Counted from the stretch's first letter, positions 1 to 12,123 are shown. The stretch: 64,000 nt of DNA from Bedellia somnulentella (GCA_963576735.1 OY755187.1:5146001-5210000), one strand, 5' to 3'. Numbers and translations: made by a program. Notes: generated by a model not told the origin, from the letters alone.

Positions 1-204
1 AAAATGACACTCGAAAGCGTAGTCTACTTATCGCATATAAGCCCTATCCAAATGTTAATAATAATGTCAAAATTTTTTTCCCGACAAACGAAAGTGAATA
101 ACTCCTTATTCATTATAATTTAACATTGTACAATCGATGGAATGGAAATGTGTTAAATCTCGAACTTTGCACACAATAACACAAAGACAATTTATTATAC
201 CTAG

Positions 205-1251
205 GTCCTACCGACCAGTCCACAGGCAGAACGCATTCCCACTGACAAGCCCAGCGTGCACACAGACAGCGCAGGGGAGCAGTGCCAGTGTCTGCCGTAT
301 TATCTGTGCGACACCGACTTCAACGCCATACATGCTGAGAACGCGAGCATCACTGGATGGGGAGAACTTGATATTCGATTCGGCGAAGTGGAAAGACAAT
401 GCCAAGAGAGCGTAGAGCGCTGCTACAAGCTGTCAAAGCAATCTGTCAGTGAGGTGACGTCTCCGCCCCCTCCGCCACCCCCGCCAACCCTCGCGCCCGC
501 CCCCACCTGCGGACGGAGGGATGTAGGGGGGTTGGATTTCACGTTGACTGGGGGAACGGGAGCCGAGACAGGTTTCGGCGAGTTCCCGTGGGTGGTGGTG
601 GTGCTGAACGCGCGCTCCGCCTACCTCGGCGTCGGCGTGCTCGTGCATCCCTCAATTGTTATCACCGGGGCGCATATTGCTAACAAAGTCTTGGGAAGTG
701 GTGGTATAAAGATCCGGGCTGGCGAGTGGGAGACACAAACTGGTAAAGAAAGACTACGCTCTCAAGAACGAATGGTACAGGAAATCATTGCGCATGAAAA
801 ATTCAACGCACGCAGCTTAGCCAACGACATAGCACTACTCCACCTCGACTCCCCGGTGGTGCTGGACGCGCATATCAACTTCCCGGAGCAAGACGAGACC
901 TTCGACCGCAGCCGGGGGTGCGTGTCCAACGGCTGGGGGAAGGATTCCTTTGGAGCCAGAGGTCGTTACGTGGTGATCCTCAAGAAAGTAGAGCAAGACA
1001 TGGTGAACCGCGCTCGGTGTGAGCGGCTGCTGAGGGCATCAAGACTTTGGTTCAAATTCCGACTGCATAGCTCCTTCGAGTGCGCCGGCGGTGAGGAAAT
1101 TAAGGATACCTGTGAGGGCGACGGTGGCGCCCACCTAGCGTGTCCGTCCGGCGACCGCTACAAGCTAGCGGGGCTGGTGGCGTGGGGTATCGGCTGCGGT
1201 CTTCAAGACGTGCCTGCCGTGTTCGTCAACGTGGCCGCATATAGACAGTAG
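205..1251 (+). CDS. Clip-domain serine protease homologue, terminal exon (partial gene)
   Basis: A secreted, catalytically inactive trypsin-fold protein, as in insect prophenoloxidase-activating cofactors (masquerade/PPAF-II type). The frame is open from a splice acceptor (AG at 203-204) to TAG at 1249-1251, so the signal peptide must lie in exons left of the window. Counting residues from the GTG at 256: a clip-like segment with the C-x-C-x-PYYLC signature (about 8-56), a linker of eight prolines (70-77), then a protease-like domain (about 97-331). His140 (ITGAH) and Asp191 (NDIALL) of the triad are kept, but the catalytic Ser is Gly290 in GDGGAH. The Cys pair that normally flanks the active-site His is also absent (GVGVLV and GAHIA carry no Cys). 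The family assignment is secure and inactivity is a strong inference. One uninterrupted protease exon is unusual, so a partly processed copy is possible. No AATAAA is seen before the retroposon that starts at 1304. Confidence 0.85.
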   Translation, partial: VLPTSPQAERIPTDKPSVHTDSAGEQCQCLPYYLCDTDFNAIHAENASITGWGELDIRFGEVERQCQESVERCYKLSKQSVSEVTSPPPPPPPPTLAPAPTCGRRDVGGLDFTLTGGTGAETGFGEFPWVVVVLNARSAYLGVGVLVHPSIVITGAHIANKVLGSGGIKIRAGEWETQTGKERLRSQERMVQEIIAHEKFNARSLANDIALLHLDSPVVLDAHINFPEQDETFDRSRGCVSNGWGKDSFGARGRYVVILKKVEQDMVNRARCERLLRASRLWFKFRLHSSFECAGGEEIKDTCEGDGGAHLACPSGDRYKLAGLVAWGIGCGLQDVPAVFVNVAAYRQ

Positions 1252-1303
1252 AGTAGAGAGGTTTTAAGTAGTTATGAAAGGTTGTGTTAGATGTTAGGTA
1301 TTT

Positions 1304-2040
1304 GCCGTGTACTTTCGGCTTAGAATAACACTACCATTTCTACACGTGGGTGATCGTAAGGGGCGACTCAGGGAATAGGGGCTTTTTAAGTGATTTTTGG
1401 GCGATGTGGCTGGAGACCCGTCACCAAAAACATTTATCATTACCATCTTTTCCCCATCAACTTCCAAAAGTGGCTGAGGAATTCGGTATGCAAAGTTTTA
1501 CTAAAGTGATGCTGATTACAAAACCATTTCGAGATATTATGGTTATAAACAATATTTTCTTGAAATTATATCAATTGAAGCTAAGATGACTGTTATTTTA
1601 TCAAAAAACTGTAACAGTGTTTGACCTTCAATGTTGTTTCAAAGACATACGGTTTTGCAGTTTATTAATAAAATATCGAAAATCATAGGTTTGTGTAGTA
1701 CAATATCGTTATAATTTCATTTGACATCACAAATTCGTGATATGTTTTGCAATCAGCAACATTTTTATAAAACATTTCGCTTCATTTGTATGTCGCTACG
1801 TGATTTTATCGATCGATGACGTCATTAAGTACAAAAGTTGAACAATCTTTAAAAAATCATAACTTTACATACTCATTTTAAATGGAAAATATTCAAATAA
1901 GTCTTTTATTTTGGTGTTTACTATCGAATAAAAATATTTAATAAATACCAAAATAAAACTTTGCACACCGAATTTCTCGTTCCAAAGCTCTGGCTACCCC
2001 GTTAAGGGATTTATAGCCGTGAGTATACGTATGCATGTAC
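1304..2040 (+). repeat. Family A retroposon copy, split by a MITE
   Basis: Starts GCCGTGT...TTCGGCTTAG and ends with the diagnostic block TCTGGCTACCCC...TTTATAGCCGTGAGTATA plus a TATG-like tail. This family recurs about 30 times in the window. Its body is interrupted by the 487-bp element at 1484-1970 and resumes at 1975. Confidence 0.85.
1484..1970. mobile_element. 487-bp MITE with 4-bp target duplication AATT
   Basis: The ends are inverted copies of CGGTRTGCAAAGTTTTA. AATT is duplicated on both sides (1480-1483 and 1971-1974), and removing the insert restores the uninterrupted retroposon text. The interior is AT-rich with no coding potential. I cannot assign the superfamily. Confidence 0.8.
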
Positions 2041-3166
2041 AATTTATTATACAAATAAATATTCAGTAATAATACTTTATGACACAACAATATTTAAAAG
2101 AAAATTGCGATATGAAAATATTGATTTCAAAATTTGGCCCTGTATAAATATATAAAAGAATAATATTATAAAACATTAATTGAAACAATTTATGCACACA
2201 ATATAAATAAGAGTCGTTGAAAAATACTACAAGGAGCAAAACAACTGTATACTATTTCGTTTAAAGACATAAATGATAACAATGTTCGTGAGTAGTAATG
2301 TGCTAAAATTCAGTTATTTATCAATTTACGATAACTCTATAAACATATTAAGTTGTCCACGCTATCTATTGTCAATCTCGTATCAAGATCTTGGACAAAT
2401 AGTTATAGCAGAACTAGTATTTTAGACAATAAGGTGCAGGTCCGCTAAGAATGCTTTTTCTAGCTTTCATTGTCCCCGCATGTCGTCGATAATAACAATT
2501 GCGTTCGGGCAATTATATACACAAGAAAAAGGTTTTCAAAATTAATCTGTTGATCGCTAAGTTTACATACAAAAAATAATAATATATTGTAGAGGATATA
2601 TATTCAGTAGTACAATCGACAAAACATTAATCTTTTTATTTGGCATGGCTTTCAATTTAGCATGATCTATTGTCATCTGTACTTGTATTGCAAGATTGCA
2701 CCACCTCCCGTGGTGTATATCCATATGACGAACGAAGCTTTGCAAGGTATCTATCTACTATTAAAAAACCCTAAATATTACTTTAAACTTGCAATTGTAA
2801 TGACAATAGGTCATATGTAACGCCAACAGAATCCAAACATCAGTTAAAGACGAGTCGGAAGCTTCATCTAAAACTACTTAATCGTACTTGACTTGGCTGA
2901 ATGCATGCGGTAAAAACCATTGAAAAAAAACATGCATGATTTTAAGTCAAATATAATAAATAACCGTTTTTTTTAGTGGCAAATCTGTGAAAACATGACT
3001 GTTTTTGGTACTTAATGGTGTATGAATTCTGTCTTACTTTCTTTACAATTTGAATAGGAATTAGGAATGAATAAAATAAGTGTTCTGTACAACATCTCTG
3101 ATAGAAACAGAAATGTACGAGTTAATTTAAGAAATGGCAATTCAAATAATTGATACAGAAACATGT
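2041..3166. other. AT-rich DNA, nothing recognised
   Basis: About 1.1 kb with no convincing ORF, exon or structured repeat. The 60-codon open frame on the minus strand here has no recognisable composition. Confidence 0.5.
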
Positions 3167-3171
3167 ATTGT

Positions 3172-4515
3172 AGTCCGGTCAATTTATACATTCAAGGTTA
3201 CATAAATTCATAAGAAGCTGAAAATTGGCACAATTGTTCAAAACATGATTATAAATGAAACCTCAAAAGTCCCCATCGTTCCGAGGTGTGCTAAAAATTT
3301 TACACGGGGTCAAAGGTCAAAAAAATTAGTTTTTTGCGATTTTAAGCGAAACAGTGAGTTTTTCGCAAAATCTTTCCAGTACAAAATTGTAGATCAGAAG
3401 ATTCTCTACAAAAAAGATTACAATATTTTTTTTCCTAAAAGCCACCATTTTGAAGATATAACGCGTTGAAAAGTTCGATCATTGGTAATCTTCATACTTT
3501 GCAAATGTACGCCACGTATGAACATCACTTATAAGGTGTTATAACTTAAACCTCAGTAGCTGCTCACCAACATTTATTTCGGGTATATTACCAAGTTCAA
3601 GTGTGTCTTGGTAATCACCTGGACCCTAAAGACTGGGGTTGGAAGTTGGTCGACAATAGATTAGAGCCAGTTCTAACTTTACTTCCACCAGCACCTGAGA
3701 AACTTCTCAACTCAATATTTTGTAACTGTAAAAAAGGTTGTAATGCTAAATGTGGATGCAGAAAAGTTGGACTGTTTTATTCCCTGGCATGCACAAACTG
3801 CCAAGGCCGATCGTGCTCTAATGTTGAGTCAGCTAATCTAGAAGACTCATATGATACCAATGAGGAATCGCTAGTGGGACAGTTGATCTGTGAAATAGAA
3901 GAAAAAGAAGAAGAAACACAGGAAGAAGAACAAGAAGAAGACGAAGGACAAGAAACAGTAATCCTGGAAAATTACGAATCAGACGAGGAATATTAATCAT
4001 TTCATTTTCAATTACACCGCCATTATTTTAACCAACCGATATGTACAATAATATTTTACAATAGTTTTAAAACAAATAAAATCAATGCAGACCCGTGGAA
4101 TAGGCCTACAGGAGATACCACGTTAAAATAAAACGCGCTAAGTACACTACCTCATAGGTGGCGTGGAAACGTGTGCAAAGTATGAAGATTACCAATGATC
4201 GAACTTTTCAACGCGTTATATCTTCAAAATGGTGGCTTTTAGGAAAAAAAATATTGATATCTTTTTTGTAGAAAATCTTCTGATCTACAATTTTGTACTG
4301 GAAAGATTTTGCGAAAAACTCACCGTTTCGCTTAAAATCGCAAAAAACTAATTTTTTTGACCTTTGACCCCATGTAAAATTTTTAGCACACCTCGGAACG
4401 ATGGGGACTTTTGAGGTTTCATTTATAATCATGTTTTGAACAATTGTGCCAATTTTCAGCTTCTTATGAATTTATGTAACCTTCCTCCTTATTTTAGGCC
4501 TAAATTGACCGGACT
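3172..4515 (+). mobile_element. CXC-ORF DNA transposon, copy 1 (deleted)
   Basis: A 1344-bp element bounded by a 5-bp duplication ATTGT (3167-3171 and 4516-4520). Its TIRs are about 335 bp and open AGTCCGGTCAATTTA. Just inside the tips the two ends differ: TATACATTCAAG on the left, GGCCTAAAATAAGGAGG on the right. The plus-strand ORF at 3559-3996 matches the copy at 61 kb but has lost about 190 bp of its 5' part. The superfamily is not assigned. Confidence 0.85.
3559..3996 (+). pseudogene. C-terminal fragment of transposon protein with CXC-like Cys cluster
   Basis: The frame is open from 3559 just after a TAA; a conventional start would be GTG or later at 3601. The sequence carries a dense Cys cluster (CNCKKGC, CGCR, ACTNCQG, SC) of the kind seen in tesmin/TSO1 CXC domains, followed by a very acidic Glu-rich tail ending ESDEEY. 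Compared with the 206-residue version at 61321-61941 it lacks the N-terminal half, and Tyr replaces one Cys (GLFYSL against GLFCSL). It is probably the C-terminus of a larger transposase, but no DDE core is visible in either copy, so this is inference. Confidence 0.7.
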
Positions 4516-4653
4516 ATTGTACATTCTACCAAAATAAATAGATTTCTTACTGTTACTTATATAATAATACTTATCTATCATAAGAATTATTCATTAATAA
4601 ACTGAAGCATTGATTTTAAGCAACAAATAATTTAAGTATATAAATTCATTTAT

Positions 4654-4909
4654 ACATGCATACATACATATACTCACGGCTAAAAATCCCTAACAGGGTA
4701 GCCAGAGCTTTGAAATGAGAAATTCCTCAGCCACTTTTGGAAGTTGATTGGGAAAAAGATGGTAATAATATATAAATATTTTTGGTGACGGGTCTCCAAC
4801 CACATCGCCCAAAAATTACTTAAGAAGCCCCTTTACCCTTAGTCGCCTCTTACGATCACCCATACGGGTAGAAATGGGGTAGAGTTATTCTAAGCCGACG
4901 CTACACGGC
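4654..4909 (-). repeat. Family A retroposon, full-length copy
   Basis: Reads on the minus strand from GCCGTGTAGCGTCGGC (right end) to the ATGTATG tail (left end). All family blocks are present. Confidence 0.85.
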
Positions 4910-6972
4910 TGTTTCACGGCTTTATTTAGAAATAGAATTTTGACGTAATATCCATTTATAAAGTTGATTTATGAATAATTTAATTAATTTGCAGTTTCTA
5001 CTATTGTATCTGTATCTAAGTGAGTTTTGTTATATTTCATCTCTGTATGTGTAGCGTATATAATATTAACATAGCAATCTTATTGAGGATGCGTGAATAG
5101 GTGTATAGTATGAAAATTATTTTCATTTGCATTGTATAGATTACATCACTTTCCATTTTTCCCAACTGAAAACTACGGATTTACCTAACAGTTTCATGCA
5201 TTTGCTTTCTATTCGACAAACACTAATTTCGTTTTTATTATATGACTTTAATGGTGTGGAAAAAAACACAAATGGATGGATCAAGGCATATTTTGGGGTT
5301 AAACGAATATTGCAACACAGGTTAAATTGGCAAATTCAAACTCAAAAGGGTTCATACACAAATCTACTGTTGCTTATATAACATAGTAAAATAATGAGAA
5401 CTGCATATACTATGACTACTTTTTTTCGGCAGTATCCATCATATATGAAGTATTCATTATACTATGCTTATACTTACTGAGTTGATATTTACATCCTACC
5501 ATCCTTCACGTATGATTACATTACCTAGAAATAAAGTCAACTGTTTTATTCATGTACTAGCGATTGGAACAGTCACGGCAATGGTAAAACACACATAGAC
5601 TTCAACTGTATCGTTTTTTATTGTTTATACAAAAACCTAGTCATGGTCATACATGCAGATTTCGAAAAAAAACAGTATTTTTAAAATAAACACATATTTA
5701 GCAATAAATTGCTATACCATACTATATTGGTAGATTTCCCCCCTAACTGTACTGACATATAAAGACACCCTATATAATATTTAGTGTACTGTGACAGATA
5801 CGGCCTCAATTTCATTTGTACCTTTCCAACGTTACCATTTTTTGAAGTAAAGGTTCTGCAGCCCACTCATTAAAAAGCCAATATAGTGCTTCTGAGCGAA
5901 TTCAAATTTGCTGAAGCGAGTTAAATTAAACTTGTGATATTGTTCAATAACTTATGAGATTATAAAAAAGCATATTATCTTCTTATTCCACTATTTTCCA
6001 TATATTATTTGCTCTTTTTGATGGTGTTACAAAGTATACCCAAATAATTAAACCGCATCTTTCATTGACGGGTATTATTTTACCAATACCATAATTTTTA
6101 TACCAGACACATTGTACTGAATTCGGAATGCAACGTTTGCAACAGCGACTGAGAGGTAATAATTATAGAACAAAGGCATATGAATGAAAGGTTTTCCTGC
6201 AATCGACACGGTAAACGGTCTTTCATAGAAATAGCTGCTATTTACTATTCTTTTACGTAAATGACTTATATTTGTACAGATAAATTATCCTGAAAGGATC
6301 TCAAAAGTGTTTAGGTCTATTCTAAGTGTTAAAAATAGTATCATCTGATAAAAATCTTTTCAGTTTTACAGCTATTGCTTGGACAGTGCCTGATATGCAC
6401 TGCAAACACGTGCTAGGCCTTAGCCATATATCATGTGATTTTCGATAAGACATATAGTGTAGGCTCTATTTAGGATTCGAAACCACTCACCCTTTCCTAC
6501 ACAGGAGGTAGTTGAATGATGTACATGTAACATATGGGTACAAAGAGCAGACGTATTTTAAGTACCTCAGTGGAAGTAGTACATTTCAACTTAACATTAA
6601 ATTTCCAAAAAAACAAAGATTATCGTTTTTATTTTAAAATACTATTATTTCATTTAATTTAACTAAATAATAGGGACTATGTACCGCGTGATAAAATATT
6701 AAATAATCCAAAACACCAGGCTGCTAGCCCATCGCTTCAGAATTTTAAATAAGGCCCTCTGATCTCTTTACAACCCGACTCAAGAAGTTCAAAAACATGT
6801 AGTATTTTTGGGCAAAAATCAAGCCCAGTCATTATGATTTTGGTTTCAGTTTTATAAATGATTCTGTTCATTGAAGTTTAGTATATCAGATTGTTTAAAT
6901 ACTAAATTACTTAAATAAGATGTTTGGGTGACGGGGTTAGAATCACAACAATAGTGTTTTTCTCTTTCCACT
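4910..6972. other. AT-rich intergenic DNA
   Basis: About 2 kb. I see no exon-like GC rise, no structured RNA and no repeat boundary. The short open frames at 5127-5381 and 5681-5866 have no recognisable features. Confidence 0.45.
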
Positions 6973-7224
6973 GCCGTGTAGTGCCGGCTTAGAATGTCAC
7001 TACCCTTTTCTAGCCACGGTCTAGGGTCCATGTCTAGGGTGGTGTCGTAAGAGGCGACTAAGTGTGTGGGACTTTTTTAAATGGTTTTTGGGCGATGTGA
7101 TTAGAGACCCATCACCATCGATACTTTATTTCCACCATCTTCTCCGTTATCTACTTCCAAATGTGGCTGAGGAGTTTCTAGCACTTTTTTGGGTTTTATG
7201 GCCGTGAGTATATATATGTATGTA
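6973..7224 (+). repeat. Family A retroposon with small internal duplication
   Basis: All blocks are present. The segment around 7018-7046 carries a local repeat of TCTAGGGT that other copies lack. The tail is TATATATATGTATG. Confidence 0.85.
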
Positions 7225-8290
7225 CTGCCAAAGCTGGCTAAAGAATAACTGGTTTTGAAGCCATCCCAAAATTAACATTGAAGTTAGCCCCGAACACTGA
7301 TTCACCGAACACAATATACTTTTCATATGTTACATTCATCCATAAAATAAATAACAACAAGCAATCACCTATTCATCGTGAAATAAGCGATTGTCACACC
7401 ATTTAGGAAAACACATCATTACCAAGTTCGCTCAAGGTCACATGGTATCCGCTCCAAATCCAGTGTAGAGTACAACACACACATAAACCGATCCAATAGT
7501 TTGGCACCATTTATTAATATTTTCTTAAACAAAAGTCATTTTTAGTACACTTTTTTATGTTATTTTTCGTGTCACTTTCGTTTATCCATCTATATTTCGA
7601 TATAGCAGCGATATAGGTGTTGCTACTGGACAGCAATTGTTCGCAGACTAGATTCGTTTCGAGTCTGTTATGGTGACAATGAATACTGGATTATGGCTAT
7701 GATTTAGAAGTTTTAAGAGACTGTTTTTTTTTTATTTAACACTTCTTTATGAGTGAGTGATAGTTTTGTAATTTAGTGCTTAGACTGTGTTCTAAATTAA
7801 AAAAATTTTTATATTAAAAATGGCGAATAAACACCCCACCATAAATGGCCCTAGCAATTTATAATATCAAATTTATGTTATTCAAGAAAAATGCTTATAT
7901 GGGAAAGCAAAGTAAGTTGAATAATCCTAAAATATTCTGCATTTAAATCGATAAGGGAATATAATACGGGATTCGATAAGTAACGTCTACCAAGCCAAGA
8001 AGTAAGTGGCTACTTAAAAGTACAGAACCAAATAAAATAGTTCTTTCTCAAACACACTATGTGCAATATTCAGTCAAAGAAGTTTAAGTTTAGTAACTGT
8101 TAGGCATCGACATTTCCATAATTAGACTGTCACGATCCGCTTTCACTTTTTAAGTATTCAAATGATCTTATGTCATAATATTGCTAATAGGCTATTAGCA
8201 ATGTTATGGCTATTAGAAATAGCAATCGGAAGAGAATTCTAAAACTCACATAGAATGCAAATAATATTTTTTATATGCATTATTAAATTA
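7225..8290. other. AT-rich DNA, nothing recognised
   Basis: About 1.07 kb. No ORF above 60 codons and no clear repeat edges. Confidence 0.45.
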
Positions 8291-8528
8291 GCTATGTAGT
8301 GTCAGCTAAGAATAGCACTATCCAATTTCTTCCCGTGGGTGTATGTGAAGGAGACTAACGGTATTGGGGCTTTTAAGGGATTTTTGGGCGATGCGGTTGG
8401 AGACCAAACACCAACAACCTTTATTTCATCGTCTTTTACTCACGCAACTTCCAAAAGTGGCTGAGGAATTTCTAATTCCCTAACTCTGGCTACCCCTTCA
8501 AGGGATTTATAACCGTGAGTGTATGTAT
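8291..8528 (+). repeat. Family A retroposon copy
   Basis: Runs from a diverged start GCTATGTAGTGTCAGC to GTGAGTGTATGTA, with slightly shortened middle blocks. Confidence 0.8.
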
Positions 8529-8605
8529 AATTTTATATTTTAATTAATTAAATTACAAAGGTTTGAACGAGTCTGAAATTGAGATGCATATGGTATAAAA
8601 CTCAC

Positions 8606-8885
8606 TGTTTAACATAACATAACATAAACGTTCACGCCGTTTATCCCCGAAGGGGTTGGCAGAGGTACCAATACTCCTGAACTCACATGGCAAGCGCCAT
8701 CTAGATTCCAGAGAAGGTACCCACGTTTTGCTTAGACAGTGTACTCACGTGATAGGGGGCAGGCCTATCGCCGTTTTGTACGAATACACTGTCACATGAC
8801 TAAGTACAACTCAGCCATGTGGGTTTCCTCACGATGTTTTCCCTCACCGTTAGCAACCATGATAAATTAACCACACATATGACTG
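8606..8885 (-). repeat. tRNA-derived SINE (family B), 5'-truncated
   Basis: Minus-strand copy with the (TTATG)n tail at its left end (ATAACATAACATAA). The body contains GGGGCAGGCCTATCGCC and CATGTGGGTTTCCTCACG. The tRNA-like head is missing, as expected for 5' truncation. Confidence 0.75.
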
Positions 8886-9483
8886 TATATGTTTAACTTA
8901 CAATATATTATCATACAAATTTTGTAACATTTCTTGTTTTCAATATAACATATATTTATTATACTAGAGCCCGAGTTAATTTTCATGCACCTTAAAACAA
9001 AGCGTTCAGAACCATGAGACTTTTACCAGCAATTAAAAAAATAATTAATGTCCAGTCTATAATTTACCGCAAATCATGGTCTTATTACGCCGTAACATAA
9101 TGATGTACAATTACATCAAATATGCCTCTAACTACCCACATACGATTTGCAAAACATTGTGTGAGTTTTTTTAATTCTCTGAGTCAAAAATGTATGTGAG
9201 TATTTTTTTTATTTTAACATCGTCACTCCTAAAATGGCTTTGAACAATGAAGCGTTTTTAGATACATTTTTTGCGCGACACGTTCATCGAATATGAAATA
9301 AAGAACGCAAAATTTTAACAATCGAGTCTTAATTAACTAATGGAAAATCTAAATATCGATAAATGTAAATGATATGTTTCATTTTCTATATATTTGAATT
9401 TGATATCGCAATTTTGACTATCCCATTTCTATCAACCAACTTAATCTTGGTTTAACGTTTAACATTTAGTAACAAAATTTTCG
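8886..9483. other. AT-rich DNA, nothing recognised
   Basis: About 600 bp with no supported feature. Confidence 0.45.
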
Positions 9484-9727
9484 TTGTGTAGTTTCGGCTA
9501 AGAATAGCACTACCCCATTCTTGTCCGTAGGTGTTCGTAAGAGGCGACTATGGATATTGGGGATTTAATAGAAGTTGTTGGGCGATGCGGTTGGATACCC
9601 ATCACCAACAAACTTTAGTTTACAATCTTTACGACACTCCACCTCCAAAAGTAACTGAGGAATGTCTTGTTCTGAAGATCTGGCTATCCTTTCTTGGGAT
9701 TTATAGTCGTGAAAATATGTATGTATG
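9484..9727 (+). repeat. Family A retroposon copy, diverged
   Basis: Carries the GTGTAGTTTCGGCTAAG start, the GGGCGATGCGGTTGG block and an end at ATAGTCGTGAAAATATGTATG. An open frame through it (9531-9737) is a shadow of the repeat. Confidence 0.75.
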
Positions 9728-10279
9728 CAAAAAATAAATTTCCAAACAAGTTTTCAATAGTTTTCAGTGGTTGTAGCACGCTACCATATCGTGAGCAAGT
9801 CATTTAGAACGGAACGATACTTGGGGAGTGTGAAAGAGATAGCAGTTTTAAACCACGAGATTTCAACTGAAAAGGACTATGGTGGTACCACTGCAGTAGT
9901 GGTGTTAAACGTACCCACTTAACACCTGCTGATAGGAGATAGCATCATCGTTTTATATGATACACTAAAGACCAAAAAAATATGAAATGTTGCTGGCCAA
10001 TGAGAATTTTCCTGGCAATTTACAACCTATACCATATATTTAAACCACAGGCAGTAGAAATACTTTAATGACATCTCAATGTCAAAAACCATTAAATTAA
10101 TTCATTACTAATCCAATAACCGAGTATCGATTAGTTTTTTTCTAAACAATACTAAATAAATAAGGCAAACCAAATAATTATTGGAAAAAGATGACTCACC
10201 ATCTCGATAATTTTATTGCTCACGGTTTTTGTTAATACTAGGTAAAATAAGTTGTATAAATACCACAGAAATGTAAAAT
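9728..10279. other. AT-rich DNA, nothing recognised
   Basis: About 550 bp with no supported feature. Confidence 0.4.
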
Positions 10280-10417
10280 ACATACAAACATACAATCACG
10301 GCTCCTCAGCCACATTTAGAACTTGATAGGGGACAAGATGGTAGAAATAAAGTCACCGCCCAAAAATCACTTAAAAAAACCCATACCCTCAGTCGCCTCT
10401 TACGACAGCCGTGGGTA
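10280..10417 (-). repeat. Family A retroposon, internally deleted
   Basis: A minus-strand copy. The GCTACCCC segment between the tail and the GGCTGAGGAG block is missing, and the outer 5' part is lost. Confidence 0.7.
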
Positions 10418-10478
10418 GAAATCATTTAGAACTGCGATGTAAACTATAGTCTTCTATCAACACACATACTACTTCAGT

Positions 10479-10618
10479 AGGGCAAAGCACGAGCCCTATT
10501 TTATCGACACGAAAACGGTTAGAACGAGATGGCAGTATACGATACTAAGTAAGTGCGTAAGAGATGGCTGCTTTATCGCACGCGATAACTAGTTTAAACA
10601 CCGCTCGTGCTTGCCCTT
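10479..10618. mobile_element. Small MITE with GCACGAGC inverted ends, copy 1
   Basis: The ends read AGGGCAAAGCACGAGC and GCTCGTGCTTGCCCT. The interior shares a stretch (GTATACGATACTAAGTAAGTG-like) with the inverted copy at 32537-32666. No clear target duplication. Confidence 0.55.
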
Positions 10619-10767
10619 CTGGTCGAATTGTTAAACTACTTGCATACGATTGACTGCCCAGCGTTTTCTATAGGAGTTGCAAGCAGTTTATAGCAAGAGT
10701 TTGAACTTTCCGAGTATAGTAGTAGCTCACAGGTGGATAACCTAGGAAAAACGTATACAAATATGTA

Positions 10768-11006
10768 GCCGTGTGGTGCCGTCTTAGAATGTCACTACCC
10801 CTGTTTACTTACGGGTGTTGTAAGAGGCGACTAAGGGCATGGAGCTTTTTTAAGTGGTTTTTGGGAGGTGCGGTTGAAAACACATCACCACGATACTTTA
10901 TTTCTACCATCTTGTACCCTATCAACTTACAGATGTGTCTGAGAAGTTTCTAGCTCTGAAGCTCTGGCTAGCCCTTTTTGTGATTTATGGCCGTGAGTAT
11001 GTATGA
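10768..11006 (+). repeat. Family A retroposon copy
   Basis: GCCGTGTGGTGCCGTCTTAG start through to GGCCGTGAGTATGTATG. All blocks are present. Confidence 0.85.
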
Positions 11007-11337
11007 AAATTCATACAAAGGAAAATTTACGTTAGCCTGAAACGGTTGATTTTTTTATTTGTGGCTACAAACACCTGTCAACAACTTACATACAAAATGT
11101 ATGTATGGTGTTTCACGCGAATGATAATCGCTCTGACCAATGTCATACCGTTTAGTTGATGATTTGTCTCTTCTTGGTTGGCTCTAGATTGCATTGTAAA
11201 TGTAATAGTGCGCTTTTAACCGATTTCAAAATAAAGTAACTTGTTTGAATGAGATAGCACTAGAAAAAATGATATGTCTCATATTGAGTGTTTTTTGGTT
11301 AAATCGTTATGGCATTAAGCTTTATATCCGACCGAAG

Positions 11338-11920
11338 ATGACGGGTTTAGAGCGACGGGGGCGTATACCCGAGATCGCGGGTTCGATTCCCGACTGTGTC
11401 GAAAATTTTTCTTTCCTTTATTTATTCTTTACTAGCTGACCCCACAGACTTCGTACTGTCAAAAGTGTAGACTTTCACGTCGTCAAACTGAAATATTTAA
11501 CTGACCTGTTGAGGGTCTCTGTCATGCGATGAGAAAAAAGGTGTTTTTCATAGCGTCCTCACAATTTTTTCACTTCATAAGTTTTAAAGAGAAATAATTC
11601 CTTAATACATTTTTTTTGGGTAACTTAAACCGTTTACGCAGCGCACACAACGGAAGCCTTAGTATGAATAATTATCCCCGTTTTTGCAACATTATTCGCT
11701 GAGAGTTTGCTCATGTTGGTCGCAGCGTGATGATATATAGCCTAAAACCTTCCTCAATAAATGGACTATCCAACACAAAAATAATTTTTCAATTTGATTG
11801 GGTAGTTCCTGAGATCCTAGCGTTCAAACAAACAAACTCTTCAGCTTTATAATATTAGTATAGATTTATTAGTAATAATCCCCACATGAGGTTTACATGA
11901 ACAAAAAGATTTAAATTAAA
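11338..11920 (+). repeat. tRNA-like repeat (family C), head truncated, split by a Helitron
   Basis: The head shows GAGCGACGGGGGCGTATACCCG and a B-box (GGGTTCGATTCCCG), then GTGTCGAAAATTTTTC and TTTATTTATTCTTTA. The text is broken by the Helitron at 11432-11864 and resumes TTTATTAGTAATAATCCCC. The same continuous text occurs at 16077-16155. Confidence 0.75.
11432..11864 (-). mobile_element. LEP1-like non-autonomous Helitron with preserved empty site
   Basis: On the minus strand it begins TCTATACTAATATTATAAA at 11864 and ends GGTCAGCTAG at 11432, preceded by a weak hairpin (GACAG...CTGT). It sits exactly between A and T with no target duplication, which is the Helitron insertion rule. The paralogous repeat at 16.1 kb reads CTTTATTTATTAG without the insert, which fixes both ends. 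Confidence 0.9.
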
Positions 11921-12123
11921 TGACGGGTTTAACTTTCGCAAGTGATTCTCAAAAAATAAATTCTTAATTTTAAATTTCAATATTACCTTTTTTTACTGTC
12001 AAACTAAGTTGAATAATCCTAAAGAGTTACTGATTTAAATAGGTATTGCTTTCGTTCTATGTCTGAAAATAGGTAGATTAGTTTCCACACTCGGTGTCCT
12101 AATCATATGGACTAGCATGGTAT

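Noticed and set aside
137..415. Open frames overlapping the protease homologue (137-415, 208-405, 433-648)
   Set aside because: Out-of-frame or opposite-strand shadows of the exon.
3245..3469. 74-codon frame repeated at 4208-4432, 60894-61109 and 62028-62243
   Set aside because: These are readings of the transposon TIRs, which are non-coding.
9531..9737. Recurrent frames translating VRGDxGxxGF...FWAMRLETHHQ in many places
   Set aside because: They are readings of the non-coding family A retroposon and appear wherever a copy lies, with stops and shifts at random.
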